Shown here: positions 49,557-58,455 of the stretch, one piece after another
Position numbering within the stretch: the first letter of the stretch is position 1
Layout: each line of letters opens with the position of its first letter
Assembly (NCBI GenBank): GCA_963753225.1
Contig: CAVWBQ010000017.1
Span: 106,762-170,761 of the forward strand
Reading direction: 5' to 3'
Length of the DNA stretch: 64,000 bases
DNA from: Palsa-504 sp963753225
GTDB taxonomy: Bacteria > Actinomycetota > Actinomycetes > Streptosporangiales > Streptosporangiaceae
Program-made: the position numbers and the translations under genes
Notes under the pieces: model-generated
The model's database searches: none
What the model saw: only the letters and a program-made list of their open reading frames with translations
Told to the model about the DNA's origin: nothing

Positions 49557-50315
49557 ATGACCGTACCGGCCGAACCGCTTCCGTACGACGCCGACATCGC
49601 GTCGGCCGCGGCGCTGATCGCCGACTCGACCCGGGCCGGAATACTGCAGGCGCTCCTGCCGGACCGCCCGCTGGCGGCCGGGGAACTGGCCCGGCTGGCC
49701 GGGGTGAGCGCGGCGACCGCCAGCTTCCACCTGGCCAAGCTGCTCGAGGGCGGCATGATCACCGTCATCAGGCAGGGCAGGCACCGTTACTACCGGCTGG
49801 CCGGGCACGAGGTCGCGGCGGCGCTGGAGGCACTCGGCCTGATCAGCCCCGGGCTTCCGGTGCGCAGCCTGCGCCAGTCGCGTGAGGCGGTCGCGCTGGC
49901 CGAGGCCAGGACGTGCTACGACCACCTGGCCGGGAGGGCGGGGGTGGAGCTGCTGGACGGCCTGCTCCGCCGCGGCCTGCTCGAGGAGAAATCAGGCCGA
50001 ACGGACCGGGGTGATACGTCATCCCACCGCTTCGAAGTCACCGGGGCCGGAGCGAAGGAACTCGGCTCGTTCGGCCTGAATCTCCTCCAGATCCGCACCT
50101 CACGCCGGCAGTTCGCCGGGACCTGCATCGACTGGACCCAGCGCCGCAGGCACCTGAACGGCGCGCTGGCAGCGGCCATCACCAGCAGGCTGTTCGAGCT
50201 CGGCTGGATCGAACGTGGCTCCCCGGGGCCGCGCCGCCGCAGCGTGCGCGTCACCCCGGCGGGCGCCGAGGGACTGGCCTGCACCTTCGGGGTCTCCGGG
50301 TTGGACCTGGCGTAG
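49557..50315 (+). CDS. ArsR-family winged-helix regulator
   Basis: A 252-residue protein. The N-terminal winged helix reads AAALIADSTRAGILQALLPD, then LAAGELARLAGVSAATASFH and LAKLLEGGMITVIRQGRHRY, as in ArsR/SmtB proteins without an obvious cysteine metal site. The C-terminal 150 residues contain a second region (RLFELGWIERGSPGPRRRSV) like that of larger ArsR proteins in actinomycetes. The ATG follows a TCGAAA half-site with no Shine-Dalgarno sequence, so the mRNA is probably leaderless. Confidence 0.85.
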   Translation: MTVPAEPLPYDADIASAAALIADSTRAGILQALLPDRPLAAGELARLAGVSAATASFHLAKLLEGGMITVIRQGRHRYYRLAGHEVAAALEALGLISPGLPVRSLRQSREAVALAEARTCYDHLAGRAGVELLDGLLRRGLLEEKSGRTDRGDTSSHRFEVTGAGAKELGSFGLNLLQIRTSRRQFAGTCIDWTQRRRHLNGALAAAITSRLFELGWIERGSPGPRRRSVRVTPAGAEGLACTFGVSGLDLA

Positions 50316-50363
50316 CTGCCCCCTTGTAGCTGGCCGCCGCCCGGGCATGGGAAGCTGTCGATC

Positions 50364-51902
50364 ATGCATGAACTGGTGGTGGACGGAAGCGCGCTGACCG
50401 TGGACGACGTCGTGGCGGTGGCGCGCGGGCAGGTACGGGTCACGCTGGGCGCCGACGTGCCCCGGCGGATGGAGACGAGCCGCTCCGTGGTGGTGGAAGC
50501 GCTGCGCGGCGACGCGCCTGTGTACGGGGTGAACACCGGGTTCGGCGCGCTGGCCGACACGCCGGTGGGGGAGGCCGACCTGACCACGCTGCAGGGCGCG
50601 ATCGTGCGCTCGCACGCGGCGGCCATCGGCGCGCCGCTGGACGACGAGACCGTCCGGGCGATGCTCCTGCTGCGGGCCAGGACGCTCGCGGCCGGGTACT
50701 CGGGGGTGCGTGCCGACCTGCCCGCCCGGCTGCTCGAGATGCTCTCCCTCGACCTGCTGCCGGTCGTCCCGGGCAAGGGCTCGGTGGGCGCCTCGGGCGA
50801 CCTGGCCCAGCTCGCGCACCTGGCCCAGCCGCTGATCGGGGAGGGGCGGCTGCGGTCGCCCGGCGATCCGGCGGCCGGGCGCCCGGCCGCCGAGGTGCTG
50901 CGCGAGCACGGGCTCGAGCCGCTGACGCTCGCCCCCAAGGAAGGTCTATCCCTGGTCAACGGCACCGAACCCATGCAGGCCCTGCTGGCCTTCTCGGTCT
51001 ACGACGCCGCGATGCTGGTTCAGGCGGCCGACGTGGCCTGCGCGCTCTCGGTCGAGGCGCTGCTCGGCACCGACCGGACCTACGACGAGCGGGTCCAGGT
51101 ACTCAGGCCGCATCCGGGCCAGCTGGTCAGCGCGGCCAACCTGCGCGCGCTGCTGGCGGGGTCGGGGCTGCTGGCCAGCCACCGGCATAGCAGGCACGCG
51201 GTCCAGGACGCCTACTGCCTGCGCTGCGCGCCGCAGGTGCACGGCGCGGTCAGGGACGTGCTCACCTTCGCCCGCCAGATCCTCACCACCGAGCTGGGCT
51301 CGGTCGTGGACAACCCGGTCATCGTGCCGGACGGCGAGGTCATGACCACCGGGAACTTCCATGGTGAGCCGCTCGCGTTCGCCGCCGACATGCTTGCCAT
51401 GGCCGTGGCCGAACTTGCCTCGATCAGCGAGCGCCGGGTGGACCGGATGCTCGATCCCGCGTTCTCCCGCGGCCTGCCGCCGTTCCTGGCCCCGGCGGCC
51501 GGAACTAACTCCGGCTTCATGCTGGCCCAGTACACCGCGGCCTCGCTGGTCAGCGAGAACAAGGTGCTCGCCCATCCGGCCAGCGTGGACACCATCCCGA
51601 CCTCAGGCAAGCAGGAAGATCACGTGTCGATGGGCTGGACCTCGGTCCGCAAGCTGCGCGACGTGGTCGGCAACGTCCGCGCCTGCCTGGCCGTGGAGAT
51701 CTGCTGCGCCGCCCAGGGCATCGACCTGCGGGCCGACGTGGCCGAGCCGAGCGTCCCGCTGAAGGCCGTGCACGCCCTGGTCCGGTCCGAGGTGCCGCGG
51801 ATGGACATCGACCGGGAGGTGGCGGTCCAGCTCGCCGCGGTCAACGACCTTCTCCCGCAGATCTGCCAGACCGCCGCCGAAGCCCTCCCCGCCTTCCAGT
51901 AG
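50364..51902 (+). CDS. hutH: Histidine ammonia-lyase
   Basis: A 512-residue member of the aromatic amino acid lyase family. The MIO-forming triad A143-S144-G145 is in GSVGASGDLAQLAHLAQPL, and PVYGVNTGFGALAD supplies the N-terminal active-site loop. SNxVxxNP is varied as SVVDNPVIVPDG, and QEDHVSMGW is conserved. It converts L-histidine to urocanate and ammonia, the first step of histidine degradation, in the cytoplasm. The other hut genes are not in the window. It starts 49 bp after the ArsR gene, so co-transcription is possible but not needed. The length is usual for the family. Confidence 0.95.
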   Translation: MHELVVDGSALTVDDVVAVARGQVRVTLGADVPRRMETSRSVVVEALRGDAPVYGVNTGFGALADTPVGEADLTTLQGAIVRSHAAAIGAPLDDETVRAMLLLRARTLAAGYSGVRADLPARLLEMLSLDLLPVVPGKGSVGASGDLAQLAHLAQPLIGEGRLRSPGDPAAGRPAAEVLREHGLEPLTLAPKEGLSLVNGTEPMQALLAFSVYDAAMLVQAADVACALSVEALLGTDRTYDERVQVLRPHPGQLVSAANLRALLAGSGLLASHRHSRHAVQDAYCLRCAPQVHGAVRDVLTFARQILTTELGSVVDNPVIVPDGEVMTTGNFHGEPLAFAADMLAMAVAELASISERRVDRMLDPAFSRGLPPFLAPAAGTNSGFMLAQYTAASLVSENKVLAHPASVDTIPTSGKQEDHVSMGWTSVRKLRDVVGNVRACLAVEICCAAQGIDLRADVAEPSVPLKAVHALVRSEVPRMDIDREVAVQLAAVNDLLPQICQTAAEALPAFQ

Positions 51903-52008
51903 CCTGTCGCCCGTTGGCCCGGTTCGTCACGAAAAGTAACCCCGGGCCGCCACGGGGGAGCGGACCGGGGTCGTACCGGCCAGAAGAGCGGCAGGCCGAG
52001 ATGCCTTG

Positions 52009-52488
52009 CTATGCGTTGCGGAGAAGGTCGTTTAGCTCCGTCTCGATGTCGATGTGACGGCTTTCCTGCCCAGCCGGGACGATTTGATAAGTCCGCTGCA
52101 GGAACGCCGACATAGCCTCGGCAGGCGCCTCAAAGTGGGCCTGGCCGAATGGCGACGACAGCTCGATATTCAAGACCTTTCCCTGGGGTCCCTGGGACTC
52201 CGTCATGCCGACCGCATCCGGGTCGCTGGTTTCCGCGACCGAGGCCGGGGAGGGCCACACCTGCACATCACCCTCGCCGTGGCGGGACTCGATCCCGGCG
52301 GCCAGCAGGTCTCTAGCGAAGATCCACTCGACCGGCTCGTCGGTGCCGACATGGAACGCCATGCGCACCGCGTAGGGGTCGCTGCCGCTGTAGTACAGAC
52401 TGGCCACAAGCGGGACAATCGTTTGCTGCGGGACAACAAGCTTTAGACCGAGTTCGGCCGAGATCGCGGTGCTGCTGCTTCGGTTCAT
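52009..52488 (-). CDS. SsgA-like sporulation/cell-division protein
   Basis: A 159-residue protein of the SsgA-like (SALP) family, which occurs only in morphologically complex actinomycetes. Markers are LYYSGSDPYAVRMAFHVGTD, EPVEWIFARDLLAAGI and GEGDVQVWPSP. SALPs steer septum placement, peptidoglycan maturation and spore-wall formation (SsgB recruits FtsZ). The opening MNRSSSTAISAELGLKLVVP and the length suggest an SsgB-like or other central SALP, but I cannot say which. It begins with ATG at 52488 and stands alone, convergent to hutH. Confidence 0.92.
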   Translation of the reverse strand: MNRSSSTAISAELGLKLVVPQQTIVPLVASLYYSGSDPYAVRMAFHVGTDEPVEWIFARDLLAAGIESRHGEGDVQVWPSPASVAETSDPDAVGMTESQGPQGKVLNIELSSPFGQAHFEAPAEAMSAFLQRTYQIVPAGQESRHIDIETELNDLLRNA

Positions 52489-52944
52489 CGCCTACCCACC
52501 CCTACTTAGCCGGGACCCGGACAACCGGGCTTTTCCAATCTAACGCGGTCGGCGGGCGACCATGACGCCAACGGAAGGTGAGAGCATTCACGCGCGGTGA
52601 GCATTCCGTTTTGCGCCTTTCGTTCCCTGCCGGAAGACGAGCCCTCATCATTACCTTGACCTGGACAAATGCCGTTCAGCCCAAGGCGACGACGTTGATG
52701 CAGTTTAGTGTTTCGGCACGTGGATTGCATAGCCTGTGACGCTGATCTCATGCATTTATCTACGAGGCGTTTCAATAACAATACTGAGCGTAATTTAAGA
52801 CGTTCTGATGCGCACGTTTGCAGGATTTGGCCATTACGCAGAGTGATGCGAGCCCCGGCGGCGCGCGCCCGCCGCGGCTGACGTGCGACACGCCGCGAGG
52901 ATGCGCTACCCTATGGAGCGCCGGGACGGTCCAGACCCGGCGGC
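52489..52944. other. Intergenic stretch between ssgA-like and tRNA-Val(CAC)
   Basis: No gene is supported. It includes AT-rich parts (about 52660-52830) that probably hold the promoter of the SsgA-like gene on one side and of the tRNA on the other. Confidence 0.45.
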
Positions 52945-53016
52945 GGGCGATTGGCTCAGCGGGAGAGCGCCTCGTTCACACCGAGGAGGTCACTGGTTCG
53001 ATCCCAGTATCGCCCA
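52945..53016 (+). tRNA. tRNA-Val(CAC)
   Basis: Acceptor GGGCGAT/ATCGCCC, D arm GGCTCAGCGGGAGAGC, anticodon stem CCTCG/CGAGG with loop TTCACAC (anticodon CAC), and T arm ACTGG-TTCGATC-CCAGT. It is followed by a tract of pseudogenes. Confidence 0.95.
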
Positions 53017-53108
53017 CAGATGTAAGGCCAGCTCAGAAGCTCCACTGATAGCTCTCATCCTACGCTTCGGATGGGAGCTGTCGTCGTATTGGGAGAAATC
53101 TGGGAGAT

Positions 53109-53462
53109 CGTCATCTCCCACGCGGAGCTGGAGTCGTGCGGCCTGCGGATCCTGGACCGCAACTAGCGCTGTGCCGCCGAGGAGATCAACATCATGGCCG
53201 TTGACCGCCATGCGCTGGTGGTCGTCGAGGTCAAGGCCAGGACCAGGCTGCGGTACGGCAACCCGCTCGAAGCCGTCAGCCGGGCCAAGCGGGCCCGGCT
53301 TCGCCGGCTCGCGGTGCAATGGCTGAAGGCCACGGCGTCCGGTTCGATCAGGTCCGCATCGACGTGGTCGGCCTGGTGTACGACGGCACCGGCGGGTTCT
53401 CCGTCGAGCACGCCCGGTCGGCCAGACCCTGTGCCGTGCCAAAATCCTGCGCGAGGGTCTGA
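53109..53462 (+). pseudogene. YraN/UPF0102 family protein, broken
   Basis: The pieces rebuild a UPF0102 protein: LESCGLRILDRN, then TAG (53164-53166) where the family has Trp, then RCAAEEINIMAVDRHALVVV and EVKARTRLRYGNPLEAVSRA. After KRARLRRLAVQWLKA the frame shifts, and FDQVRIDVVGLVYDGTGGFS continues in another frame to 53462. It is nuclease-fold-like (EIxxV and EVKxR motifs). The 5' part is missing. Broken by one stop and one frameshift. Confidence 0.75.
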
Positions 53463-53469
53463 CCTGCTA

Positions 53470-53652
53470 CTCGGCGCTCGTGCTCATCCGTCTTGTCTAC
53501 CTGTTCATGGTCAGGGTGTCCGGCTGGCTGGCGCTGCTGGGTGAGCGGTGACGCCGCCAAGGACGCGGAGATCTTGGTCCTTCGGCACGAGGTCACGGTG
53601 CTGCGGCGTCAGGTCGCGTGCCCGAGGCCGGACTGCGCTGACCGTGCCGGGC
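53470..53652 (+). pseudogene. Integrase-type transposase N-terminal remnant
   Basis: The sequence LVYLFMVRVSGWLALLGER, then in the next frame AAKDAEILVLRHEVTVLRRQ and VACPRPDCADRA, matches the N-terminus of actinobacterial integrase-type transposases (KDAEILVLRHEVAVLRRQ). The catalytic core is missing. The frame changes at 53550. Confidence 0.65.
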
Positions 53653-53829
53653 GGATGCGCCGTCCGGCACGCGGGGCAAGTTGCCGGGGCAGCACGGCCT
53701 ACATCTCGCGGTCCTCCTCACTGAGAGTAATATGGGGAATACGCTTTTGGTGCTGTCTGGGCGGCTGCAGAGCACCGGCCCGCACGGGCCTGCCGGGCCG
53801 CGCCGATCTGGGGATGAGCCTGGGGGGCA

Positions 53830-54102
53830 ATGATGTTGCTGCGCCGACTCCGTGATGCCGGGGTGCTCACCGTGGCGGCTGCGGTGGCCGCCGCGCTCTG
53901 CCTCACCGCGGGAATGCCCGCGGCGTCGGCCAGCACGGTCGTCAACACGATCCCCGTGGGCAGCGACCCTATCGGGGTCTCCTCCGACGGCACCCACGTC
54001 TGGGTCGCGAACGAGGGCAGCGGCACGGTCACAGAGCTGGACGCCGCCACCGGCGCGGTCGTCAGGAGAGTCTGTCAGAAATTTTGTGCGGAGGGGTGGT
54101 AG
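53830..54102 (+). pseudogene. Secreted YVTN/YncE-type beta-propeller, cut by IS256
   Basis: The N-terminus is a signal peptide (MMLLRRLRDAGVLTVAAAVA, then AALCLTAGMPAASAST). It is followed by the first propeller repeat, VVNTIPVGSDPIGVSSDGTH, VWVANEGSGTVTELDAATGA and VVRRV. Native coding ends at 54065; after that the IS256 left end begins. The remaining blades are absent from the window, so a deletion accompanied or followed the insertion. Confidence 0.75.
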
Positions 54103-55542
54103 ACAGGAGCGTTTCCGCAGGCCACTGGGGGTGGCCGTGACCATGGGGAGGTCAAGATGACGATGCTAGGGGATCCGGCAGGTCAAGTCGAGGACCTGGC
54201 GGGGGGATTTTCGCCGGGGGTTCCGGGTGGGGGTGATGGGCCGGGGCTGGTGCTGCCGGAGGAGGTGGTGGCGCAGCTGGCGGGGCAGCTGGCGGAGCGG
54301 GCCCGGTGCGGGGAGCCGGCGGTCCTGACCGGGCCGGGCGGGCTGCTGACGGGGGTGATCGGGCAGGTGCTGCAGGCAGGGCTGGCGGCCGAGCTCGACG
54401 CGCACCTGGGCGGCCCGGGCGGCGACGGCGAGGCGAACCGGCGGAACGGGTCGAGCGCCAAGACGCTGCACACCGAAGTCGGCCCGGTGCGGCTGGCGGT
54501 GCCGCGGGACCGGGACGGGTCGTTCGACCCGGTGCTGGTGCCCAAGCAGGCCACGCGGTCCGACGGGCTGAACGCGGTGATCATCTCGCTGTATGCCAAG
54601 GGGATGAGCGTGCGGGACATCGCCCGGCACGTGCGGCAGACCTCGGGCGTGGACCTGTCGCCGGATACGATCTCGCGGGTCACGGACGCGGCGCTGGAGG
54701 GCATGCGGGAGTGGCAGCACCGGCCGCTGGAGCCGTTCTACCCGGTGATCTACATCGACGCGCTGGTCGCCAAGGTGCGGGACGGGGCGGCGGTGCGGAA
54801 CAAGGCGGTGAACATCGCGGTCGGGATCGACGACACCGGGGCGAAGCGGGTGCTGGGCATCTGGGTTGCCCCTGCGGAGGGGGCCAAGGCCTGGGCGCAG
54901 GCGCTGGCCCGGCTGCGCAACCGGGGCCTGGAGGAAGTCCTGTTCGTGTGCTGCGACGGGCTGGCCGGGCTGGGCGAGGAGATCACCGCGACCTGGCCGG
55001 AGTCCACGGTGCAGACGTGCGTGGTCCACCTGATCCGGCGGAGCCTGAACTACGCCTCTTACGGTGACCGGAAGGCGATCGCCGCCGGGCTGCGGGCCGT
55101 TTACACGGCGTGCGACGCGGACGCGGCCTATGCCGCGCTGGCGGACTTCTCCGGCACGGCGCTGGGGAAGAAGTACCCGGCCGCGGTCGCGGTGTGGGAG
55201 CGGGCGTGGGACCGGTTCATCCCGTTCCTGGAACACGGCCCGGCCCTGAGAAAGGTGCTCTACACGACAAATGCCATCGAGAGCTTTAACCGGGAAATGC
55301 GCAAGGTGCTCAAGACGCGCACCCAGTTCCCGAACGATGACTCTGTCGCCAAGACGCTGTGGCTGGCTATCCTCGATGCCGAGGAGAAGCGGGCCGAGCA
55401 GCGCGCCAAGCAGGCCGGCAAGCCCAAGGCGCAGCGCGATGGCGCGCCGCGGCTGATCGAGGGGCACGTGACCCAGGGCTGGCGCGAGGCCTGGGGCGAG
55501 GTGGTCGCCGCCTGGCCGGAACGGTTCGCCGACCGGGCCTGA
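54066..55542 (+). mobile_element. IS256-family element, left end only recognised
   Basis: The left end, GAGAGTCTGTCAGAAATTTT then GTGCGG, matches the well-known IS256-family terminal repeat pattern. The transposase follows. I found no inverted copy in the region up to 56300, so the right end is lost or too divergent to see, and the right boundary given here is simply the end of the transposase gene. Confidence 0.7.
54157..55542 (+). CDS. IS256-family (Mutator-type) transposase
   Basis: A 461-residue transposase of full length. The N-terminal region reads LAAELDAHLGGPG, then RRNGSSAKTLHTEVGPVRLA and VPRDRDGSFDPVLVPKQATR. The DDE region has the first Asp in PVIYIDALVAKVRDG, the second in VLFVCCDGLAGLGE, and Glu in TTNAIESFNREMRKVLKTR. 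These are Mutator/IS256 signatures. The ATG at 54157 has GGGGAGGTCAAG upstream. The gene looks intact, but the element may be immobile without a right end. Confidence 0.92.
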   Translation: MTMLGDPAGQVEDLAGGFSPGVPGGGDGPGLVLPEEVVAQLAGQLAERARCGEPAVLTGPGGLLTGVIGQVLQAGLAAELDAHLGGPGGDGEANRRNGSSAKTLHTEVGPVRLAVPRDRDGSFDPVLVPKQATRSDGLNAVIISLYAKGMSVRDIARHVRQTSGVDLSPDTISRVTDAALEGMREWQHRPLEPFYPVIYIDALVAKVRDGAAVRNKAVNIAVGIDDTGAKRVLGIWVAPAEGAKAWAQALARLRNRGLEEVLFVCCDGLAGLGEEITATWPESTVQTCVVHLIRRSLNYASYGDRKAIAAGLRAVYTACDADAAYAALADFSGTALGKKYPAAVAVWERAWDRFIPFLEHGPALRKVLYTTNAIESFNREMRKVLKTRTQFPNDDSVAKTLWLAILDAEEKRAEQRAKQAGKPKAQRDGAPRLIEGHVTQGWREAWGEVVAAWPERFADRA

Positions 55543-55561
55543 CGCAGCACGGGGGTGCGGG

Positions 55562-55816
55562 ATGCCGCTGACGGGAAACGGCACGCCGGCCGGGAGCGTC
55601 CCGCTGGACGGCCTGGACGCGGAGGAGATCGCCGGCCTGCTCGCCGACGCGGCCGCGGTAACCGGGACGCTGGCGGGACAGCCAGCCGCCGAGGCTGCCT
55701 GCGCGGAGGCAGCCCCGGACCGGGACGGGCTGGAAGACCTGCACATCGCCCTGGCGATCGCCGCCGCCGACCTGGACGACGCGATCGCCGAGCACACCGG
55801 CATCCTGCACCCCTGA
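55562..55816 (+). CDS. Small acidic hypothetical protein
   Basis: An 84-residue acidic, Ala-rich helical protein (GLDAEEIAGLLADAAAVTGT, EDLHIALAIAAADLDDAIAE). It starts 19 bp after the IS256 transposase with GGGGGTGCGGG before ATG. Not recognised. It could be an accessory gene of the element or host DNA joined by deletion. Confidence 0.5.
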   Translation: MPLTGNGTPAGSVPLDGLDAEEIAGLLADAAAVTGTLAGQPAAEAACAEAAPDRDGLEDLHIALAIAAADLDDAIAEHTGILHP

Positions 55817-55819
55817 CCC

Positions 55820-56125
55820 GGCCCCGGCCCGGGACGCGAGGATCTGGCACTGCAACACGCCGGGCCGGGCGTGGATGAGCAGCCGTCCTGCGCCTGCGCC
55901 GTGCCGGACGGTGTTGGCCGCCAGCTCGTGAACCGCGAGCAGCACGTCGCTGGCGCGGTGTTCCGGTACTCCGGCCTGAACGGCGTGCGCGAGGACGGCG
56001 GCCCGCAGCTGGTACAGCGTATTCGCATCGAACGGCTGGTCGAGCAGCAGTCCAGCCGGTGCGACGATCTGCGCCGCGTCCGCACCGGGTCTGGGCGGGT
56101 CGGCAAGCGGAGCCTCAGCCGTCAT
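55820..56125 (-). pseudogene. RsbW-like HATPase, 3' truncated
   Basis: From 56125 the frame reads MTAEAPLADPPRPGADAAQI, FDANTLYQLRAAVLAHAV, then the N-box VLLAVHELAANTVRHGAGAG. The protein loses similarity after LLIHARPGVLQCQI, just before the G1-box, at the junction with the IS256 region. Further in-frame codons down to 55367 lie antisense to the transposase and are not coding. Anti-sigma factor function is lost. Confidence 0.65.
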
Positions 56126-56335
56126 CGGCGCTGCCCGCCCCGGCGTAGGGCAGTCCTCCGCGCGTGCGGAAGCTGGCGTCGATAGCCGATCCCTCCCTTG
56201 GCGCCATCAGCGGCGCGCCCAGCGGGAAGATACCGGGGTCGATCAGGCGGATTCCGGACCCGGTATGCCCCTGATACAGGGTACTTACCGCACCGTCGGC
56301 GTCAATGGCTCAGCCGGGCCATCGGCGCCGGGCCG

Positions 56336-56683
56336 TCAGGTGGCCCCGGGCTCGGCTCCGGTGCCGGTGTCTAGCCGTTCGGTGATCATCTGGTCCAGGC
56401 CCATCAGGCTCAGCACGCGGGCCACCGCTGGCTGCGGGCGGAGCAGGACCATGTCCCCGCCCCGCTCGTGCATGGTACGAGCTGCCAGGGCCAGGGCGCG
56501 TACCACAGACGAGTCGACGAACCCCAGTCCGGAGATGTCGACGGTCAGGTGCCGTGCGCCGCTGGCGAGCTGGGCGGTCAGTGCGCCGTTCAGTTCGCCG
56601 GCGGTGGTCATGTCTGCCTCGCCGGCCAGCACTAGCACCGGGCCGGATTCGCCGACGGCTACGGTGATGTCCAGCAGGCCCAC
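56336..56683 (-). CDS. STAS-domain anti-sigma factor antagonist
   Basis: A 115-residue protein from the GTG at 56683, with AGGAG at 56689-56693; the longer frame to 56890 lacks support. The STAS fold is complete: VLVLAGEADMTTAGELNGAL and LTVDISGLGFVDSSVVRALA, where the Ser of the D-S-S motif is the likely phosphorylation site, then VLLRPQPAVARVLSLMGLDQ. Such proteins bind an RsbW-like kinase to release a sigma factor. The HATPase gene next to it is truncated, so its partner must be elsewhere. Confidence 0.85.
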   Translation of the reverse strand: MGLLDITVAVGESGPVLVLAGEADMTTAGELNGALTAQLASGARHLTVDISGLGFVDSSVVRALALAARTMHERGGDMVLLRPQPAVARVLSLMGLDQMITERLDTGTGAEPGAT

Positions 56684-56932
56684 GGGTGCTCCTATCACGC
56701 GGCACCCGAGCGCCACACCGGGGGCGTGCAGGAGCCCATCCGGCTTCTTCGATGAGCTGACAGCGGTAATTATGCCAGCGGACGCCATACGCCGACCAGC
56801 CGTTGGTGTTGTTCCACATGAGGCCGCACAGCCTGCGGCTAATTCGGTGAAACGTTTCGCGTGATGTCGGGGACACAACCGGCATGGCATGAGCTCTCTT
56901 TATCTACCGCATTCCCAGGGACGGGTTGACTG

Positions 56933-57298
56933 ACAGTCACGGGCCTGCACCAACTCGACGGCGCCCGGTACCTGCGCGACGCCCGGCACGTCGGCACCAT
57001 GCTCTGCCGGCTGGTTGCCTATCACTCCTGCGCCATCATCGAAGCTGGCGAACGCGGGCTTGCTGAGGTCCTGGGCCTGGAGTTCGAGCCTGCGCCACAG
57101 GCGCTTCCCAGCGCGCTGACCCACTGTGACATGACCACCAGCCCGGACGGCGTGCTCGTGCCCGTCGAACAGCGGCTCGCCGAGATACGTGATCACTGCG
57201 GCCCCGGGCACCTGGTGAGCCGGTCAATCCAGCGCGCCACGCCGATGATTCTTCGCGCCGTCGAGCAGGTCAACTACAGAGCAGCCAAGAGCGCATAA
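56933..57298 (+). pseudogene. HD-domain phosphohydrolase, N-terminus missing
   Basis: The open frame reads LDGARYLRDARHVGTMLCRL, VAYHSCAIIEAGERGLAEVL and LTHCDMTTSPDGVLVPVEQR, then LVSRSIQRATPMILRAVEQV. This is the C-terminal two thirds of a small actinomycete HD-domain protein; the first HD pair and the start codon are gone. The HS in VAYHS and the D in HCDM would be metal ligands. Confidence 0.65.
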
Positions 57299-57317
57299 CA
57301 GTGACGACCCGGTCAAC

Positions 57318-57686
57318 GTGCCCGGGTTCTCGCAAGGGGCACCGGTTGCGATCGGGTTCGCGGTCCGCCGCCCCGGGCGAGTCGCCCGGCTGATCCTGCA
57401 CGGGGCTTCGCGGCTGTTCGCCGCGCACGGCCCGGACGCGATGACGGTACGGCAGGTCGGCACCGCGGCGGGCGTATCCCCGGCGCTGGTCGTGCATCAT
57501 TTCGGATCGAAGGAAGACTTGCGGGAGACGGTCGCCCAGCACGTGCAGGACCTGTTCGAGCGTCAGTGTGTCAACCTGAGGACAGCCCGCGGTGCGAGAC
57601 AGCGCTCACGCAGCCCAGATGGCGGCGGCGCTGAACACCAGGTTTCCGGATCCGTGCGCCGGGTACCCCGGGCATCGCATGCCTGA
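57318..57686 (+). pseudogene. Alpha/beta-hydrolase and TetR chimera
   Basis: The first 30 residues, PGFSQGAPVAIGFAVRRPGR then VARLILHGA, are the nucleophile-elbow region of an alpha/beta hydrolase (GFSQG). With SRLFAAHGPDAMTVRQVGTA and AGVSPALVVHHFGSKEDLRE the frame passes into a TetR DNA-binding domain. After LFERQCVN the protein becomes unrelated. Two unrelated genes appear to be joined by a deletion, and the TetR ligand domain is missing. Confidence 0.65.
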
Positions 57687-57725
57687 CCCGTACCGTCAGG
57701 ACGATTCCTGTCAGGGAGGAGCGCT

Positions 57726-58400
57726 ATGCGGCCGCGTCCGAGCGTCGTCGTATTCGACGTGAACGAGACGCTGTCGGATATGGCGCCGCTGGCCGCGCGG
57801 TTCGCCGAGGTCGGTGCTCCGGAGCTGGCGGCCAGGCTGTGGTTCGCCGCGTTGCTGCGCGACGGGTTCGCGCTGGCGGCCGCCGGCGGCAATGAGCCGT
57901 TCGCGAAGCTGGCCGAAGGCGCGCTACGGGTAGTGCTGGCCGGGGCCAGCCTGAACCGGCCGGCCGATGAGGCAGCCGAGCATGTCCTATCGGGCTTCGC
58001 CGGGCTCGGTGTTCACCCCGACGTGCCCGAGGGCGTACGCATCCTGCGGCGGCATGGCCTGCGCCTGGTGACGCTCACCAACGGGTCCGCCGATGTCGCC
58101 GACGGGCTGCTGACCCGGGCCGGCCTGCGCGGCGAGTTCGAGCGGCTGCTGTCGGTCGAGGATGCTGCTGCCTGGAAGCCCGTGCCGGCCGCCTACGCCC
58201 ACGCCGCCCGCGCGTGCTCGGTGAGCACAGAGCAGATGCTGCTGGTGGCGGTGCATCCCTGGGATATCCACGGCGCGCACCAGGCGGGCATGCGCACTGG
58301 GTGGATCGCCAGGCAGCCAGCACCGTATCCCGACTACTTCGCCGCCCCCGACCTGCAAGCCCAGGATCTCGCGGCGCTAGCCGAGCAGATCGTTTCCTGA
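57726..58400 (+). CDS. HAD-family hydrolase, haloacid dehalogenase type II
   Basis: A 224-residue protein. The catalytic nucleophile is the Asp in VVVFDVNETLSDM; motif II is the Thr/Ser in LVTLTNGSADV, and motif III the Lys in AAAWKPVPAAYAHAAR. The final acidic motif is in LVAVHPWDIHGAHQAGM, where the first Asp of the usual DxxxD is replaced by His in AVHPWD. Family members are 2-haloacid dehalogenases or phosphatases; the true substrate is open. The ribosome binding site GGGAGGA lies 5 bp before the ATG. It lies alone among pseudogenes, so it may be under selection. Confidence 0.88.
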   Translation: MRPRPSVVVFDVNETLSDMAPLAARFAEVGAPELAARLWFAALLRDGFALAAAGGNEPFAKLAEGALRVVLAGASLNRPADEAAEHVLSGFAGLGVHPDVPEGVRILRRHGLRLVTLTNGSADVADGLLTRAGLRGEFERLLSVEDAAAWKPVPAAYAHAARACSVSTEQMLLVAVHPWDIHGAHQAGMRTGWIARQPAPYPDYFAAPDLQAQDLAALAEQIVS

Positions 58401-58455
58401 CCCGTCTCCCGGCGGCCGCGGCCTGGCTTCGGGTCAGCGCTACCCAAGATGGTCG

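Noticed and set aside
23344..53166. Amber (TAG) recoding, because three otherwise recognisable genes (IS66, aminotransferase, YraN) each have an in-frame TAG
   Set aside because: IS66 and YraN are also broken by insertions or frameshifts, so they are ordinary pseudogenes; the aminotransferase alone is not enough evidence.
54166..56106. A 646-residue frame antisense to the IS256 transposase
   Set aside because: It is Arg/Pro-rich shadow coding with no domain; the transposase on the other strand explains the region.
55543..56300. Right terminal repeat of the IS256 element
   Set aside because: Looked for the inverse of the left end and found no convincing match.
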